Shown one piece after another: positions 61,800-64,000 of a DNA stretch of 64,000 bases. The position numbers and the translations under genes are program-made. Under the pieces are notes generated by a model, which was not told the origin of the DNA, did no database searches, and saw only the letters and a list, made by a program, of their open reading frames with translations. The stretch is from Glaciecola punicea ACAM 611 (GTDB taxonomy: Bacteria > Pseudomonadota > Gammaproteobacteria > Enterobacterales > Alteromonadaceae), in the NCBI RefSeq assembly GCF_000252165.1, contig NZ_BAET01000006.1, positions 117,549 through 181,548 on the forward strand, in the 5' to 3' direction. Numbering within the stretch: the first letter of the stretch is position 1; every line of letters begins with the position of its first letter.

Positions 61800-63047
61800 A
61801 TGGCAATCAAAGACGACCTACTTAACTCGATGCAGGTGACCACAGCAAAGGCTAAAGATAACGAGTACACCCTGAGAGACGGTAACGGCTTATTCTTGCG
61901 TATACGTCCATCTGGCACTAAGCAATGGATATTCAATTACAAACACCCTGACACGAAAAAACAAAATAATCTAAGTTATGGCTCATATCCCGATGTTAAA
62001 TTGAAGCAAGCACGAGCTTTAGCAGAAGAAGACCGCGCATTACTCAAGCAAGGCATAAACCCAAAGTTACACAAAGACATGAGAGCATTACAGCGCAAAC
62101 AAAACGCAATGATGACTTTTAAGGCGGTAACATTAGACTGGTTAGCACTAGAAAAGGCTAAATTAGCCGCTTCTACTTATAAGAAGAACTCGCGGTACTT
62201 TGAAAAAGACATATTCCCCGAAATCGGTAACTACCCCATTAAAGAGATAACCGCGCCTCTTGGCATTGAAGTAATCAAGCGCATAAGCGGCCGAGGCAGT
62301 TACGAGATTGCTAGGAAATCAGCCAGAGCAATGAACAGCGTAATGACGTATGCGCTGAATACTGGACTGATACCGTTCAACCCGTTAACAGGCATCAAAA
62401 CCACGATACCCAAAATTGAGGTAGTAAACCGCCCAACTTTATTAGTTGAACAAATAACCGAGCTTATGCAAACGCTGCACTATTCATCTGCAAAGCTGGT
62501 TACTCGCGTCTTAATAGAGTTTCAACTGCACACAATGACAAGGCCAAGAGAGGCAGCAGAGGCTAAATGGTCTGAGCTTGATTTAGATAACATGCTTTGG
62601 ACAATACCAGCCGAACGGATGAAAATGAACAAAGAACATAAAATACCGTTAACGCCTCAAGTTATTAAGCTAATCGAAACGGTGCGCCCTATTAGTGGAC
62701 ACAGGGAATATGTTTTTGTGTCACATATAAACCCTAAAAAATCTGTGAACGCTCAAACAGCTAACAAGGCCTTACGTGATATGGGCTTTACTGGTCGTCT
62801 AGTCGCACATGGCTTGAGAGCATTAGCCAGTACTACACTGAATGAACAGGGCTTTGATGACGACATTATAGAAGCCGCGCTGGCACATCAAGACACCAAC
62901 AAGATACGCAAAGCATACAATAGAGCGCAGTACCTAGAGAGGCGCAGAGTATTGATGGAATGGTGGAGCAATCACATAGAGCAAGCCGCTACTGGCAATA
63001 TGAGCTTGGCTAATAGTAGAAAAGGTTTACGACTTGTTAATGAATAG
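61800..63047 (+). CDS. P4-type tyrosine recombinase (site-specific integrase)
   Basis: A 415-residue integrase. It has an N-terminal arm-binding domain (DUF4102-like, about residues 22-90: LRDGNGLFLRIRPSG, LSYGSYPDVKLKQAR), a SAM-like core-binding domain (about 100-200) and a catalytic domain with Arg248 (TMTRPREAAEAKW), His337 and Arg340 (HGLRALAS), His363 (LAHQD) and nucleophile Tyr373 (KAYNR). All catalytic residues are present, so it is probably active. It lies just after tRNA-Leu on the same strand, the usual arrangement for an element inserted in the 3' end of that tRNA. I found no second copy of the tRNA end before 64000, so the far attachment site is outside the window. Confidence 0.93.
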   Translation: MAIKDDLLNSMQVTTAKAKDNEYTLRDGNGLFLRIRPSGTKQWIFNYKHPDTKKQNNLSYGSYPDVKLKQARALAEEDRALLKQGINPKLHKDMRALQRKQNAMMTFKAVTLDWLALEKAKLAASTYKKNSRYFEKDIFPEIGNYPIKEITAPLGIEVIKRISGRGSYEIARKSARAMNSVMTYALNTGLIPFNPLTGIKTTIPKIEVVNRPTLLVEQITELMQTLHYSSAKLVTRVLIEFQLHTMTRPREAAEAKWSELDLDNMLWTIPAERMKMNKEHKIPLTPQVIKLIETVRPISGHREYVFVSHINPKKSVNAQTANKALRDMGFTGRLVAHGLRALASTTLNEQGFDDDIIEAALAHQDTNKIRKAYNRAQYLERRRVLMEWWSNHIEQAATGNMSLANSRKGLRLVNE

Positions 63048-63069
63048 GCTATTTAAAGAGGTAAACATT

Positions 63070-63603
63070 ATGGCTGATTTAAAAAAAGTAGATGAAGAAT
63101 ACAACGCGGTATTAGGAAAATATTTACCCATAGTTGATAAGTTTTTAAACGCAAAAAACAAATCGAAAAGTTTAAAAGCAGATGATGTTATTAGCACTTT
63201 AATTAATGATGGTTTTTTTATTTATGACGAATATAAAGCAGGCAAGTCGAAAGACCCCAGCTTAGTTATTGAAAGCTTATTTAAAGCACTTCAGGCGGCC
63301 ACTTATGAAGCTGAAAGAAATGAAAACGGCCTAGTCATTATGGAAGAAAAAGAACGCAACAAAAAAGCGGTGCTATTGGTAAGAGAGCGAAAACATAAAT
63401 CAACTGGCGGTAGAAGAGGCAGATTTAATGAAGCAAAAGAGCCTGAGATTTTAAAGTGCTTCGAAGAATACGATAAATTAAAAAGAGTAAAGGGAAATAA
63501 ACTAGAAACTATGGCTTCAAATTTTGACATACCTATTGAGACGTTTAAGGTCTATAGAGCGAATTATTTAAAAAGCAAAGGAAAGACAATATATAAAGAG
63601 TGA
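63070..63603 (+). CDS. Unknown protein encoded next to the integrase
   Basis: A 177-residue, charged, Lys-rich protein that I do not recognise. I use the ATG at 63070 because AGAGG lies 8 nt upstream; the frame opens at 63034, inside the integrase gene. The N-terminal half looks helical (DEEYNAVLGKYLPIVDKFL). The end (KLETMASNFDIPIETFKVYR) could be a helix-turn-helix, and the middle has a basic patch GGRRGRF. A DNA-binding accessory such as an excision or control factor is possible but unproven. It is probably element-borne. Confidence 0.65.
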   Translation: MADLKKVDEEYNAVLGKYLPIVDKFLNAKNKSKSLKADDVISTLINDGFFIYDEYKAGKSKDPSLVIESLFKALQAATYEAERNENGLVIMEEKERNKKAVLLVRERKHKSTGGRRGRFNEAKEPEILKCFEEYDKLKRVKGNKLETMASNFDIPIETFKVYRANYLKSKGKTIYKE

Positions 63604-63832
63604 ATCTGAAAAAGGCATATTGAAAATTGCCAACAATAGTTACATTGTGATAGGTTAAAGCATCTTGCGTAATAATAACTAAATTATTTGAACTATTAAG
63701 ACAATTGAGTATGGTCAAACATGACATGCCTTTTTTATAAGTAGGTTTGCCTTAAGTTAAATGCAAATTACAATTTCTCTCTGCACTCCTTGGGAACACA
63801 TCATTATAAAAAATATACAAGGATATTTTATT

Positions 63833-64000
63833 TTGACAAATACTCGAATCAATAATACTTGCGCTAATTTCACCACCCGCTCCAGCATTGATAACGCTTC
63901 AAAATCTTTTAAGCTTTTTTTAGTCTGTCTAGCAATTCTGTCACTTAGTGCTTGCGGCGGAGGCGACAGTGAGACAGAGACTACACAGCTGCCAGTCGTC
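63833..64000 (+). CDS. Lipoprotein N-terminus (gene continues beyond window)
   Basis: A frame opening with TTG at 63833, preceded by AAGG at about 10 nt, runs to the edge. After a polar leader of about 28 residues it has a hydrophobic stretch LFLVCLAILSLSACGGG with a lipobox (LSAC), then GDSETETTQ. This is a lipoprotein signal. The lipobox region is like that of the large lipoprotein at the left edge, but lipoboxes are short and this does not show kinship. Whether it belongs to the tRNA-Leu element is unknown. Confidence 0.6.
   Translation, partial: MTNTRINNTCANFTTRSSIDNASKSFKLFLVCLAILSLSACGGGDSETETTQLPVV

Noticed and set aside
63627-63657. Similarity of a short reading (NSYIVIG then stop) and following ATGCCTTTTTT to the end of degQ and its downstream region
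   Set aside because: Only a handful of residues and an AT-rich hexamer run are shared, which is within chance; not enough to call a degQ fragment or attachment repeat.
61615-64000. Second copy of the tRNA-Leu 3' end as attR
   Set aside because: I scanned for GGCCTCTGGTACCA-like sequence and saw none before the window end.

Overview
The window reads as one stretch of a gammaproteobacterial chromosome of roughly 43% GC by eye, most likely Alteromonadales (Alteromonadaceae-like). The evidence is gene order rather than any single marker. The block zapE-zapG-degQ-degS, the divergent pair murA-ibaG-mlaBCDEF versus yrbG-kdsD-kdsC-lptCAB-rpoN-hpf-ptsN-rapZ-npr, arcB next to gltBD, mtnN-btuF, and pepA-holC-valS opposite lptFG all match the layout of Enterobacteria/Shewanella-type genomes. 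RNase P RNA is of the bacterial A type. I name no species.

Layout. (1) 1-2.5 kb: a large lipoprotein gene on the minus strand, cut by the window edge, with an internal tandem duplication and Pho-box-like sites upstream. (2) 2.8-4.9 kb: a GC-rich DUF3422 gene that looks foreign, and a lysine-rich protein gene whose tail changes frame at a slippery A-run. (3) 5.2-8.4 kb: phoB-phoR-pstS-like operon behind a good Pho box. (4) 8.5-12.8 kb: rdgC, a DUF2306-like membrane protein, an orphan NarL-type two-component system and rnpB. (5) 12.8-33 kb: the conserved envelope and nitrogen-PTS core: yeeN-like gene, zapE, zapG, degQ, degS, murA, the Mla lipid-transport operon, KDO synthesis, LPS export, sigma-54 with PTS-Ntr, and mgtE. 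(6) 33-42 kb: arcB and gltBD. (7) 42-50 kb: mtnN-btuF, tyrS, an M23 peptidase, a hydroxyacid dehydrogenase, plsC, rraB and an MBL-fold hydrolase. Two decayed cyclic-di-GMP genes (HD-GYP-like and GGDEF) lie here. (8) 50.5-61.4 kb: a small zinc-ribbon protein, a long-type isocitrate dehydrogenase with a divergent LysR regulator, valS-holC-pepA, lptFG and an RDD protein. (9) 61.5-64 kb: tRNA-Leu(CAA) followed at once by a P4-type integrase, an unknown gene and the start of another lipoprotein. This is probably the left end of an integrated element.

How the parts work together. Most genes serve the cell envelope. KdsD/KdsC make KDO, LptCAB and LptFG export LPS, Mla keeps outer-membrane lipid asymmetry, MurA starts peptidoglycan synthesis, the M23 enzyme cuts it, DegQ/DegS provide periplasmic quality control, and PlsC makes phospholipid. 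RpoN, PtsN, NPr, RapZ and GltBD form a nitrogen/carbon control and assimilation group. PhoBR, the PstS-like protein and the left-edge lipoprotein look like a phosphate-starvation unit. I see no CRISPR array, no complete insertion sequence and no clear defence or secretion system. The least explained items are the duplicated, probably Pho-regulated lipoprotein, the frame-changing lysine-rich gene, the eroded c-di-GMP genes and the tRNA-Leu element.
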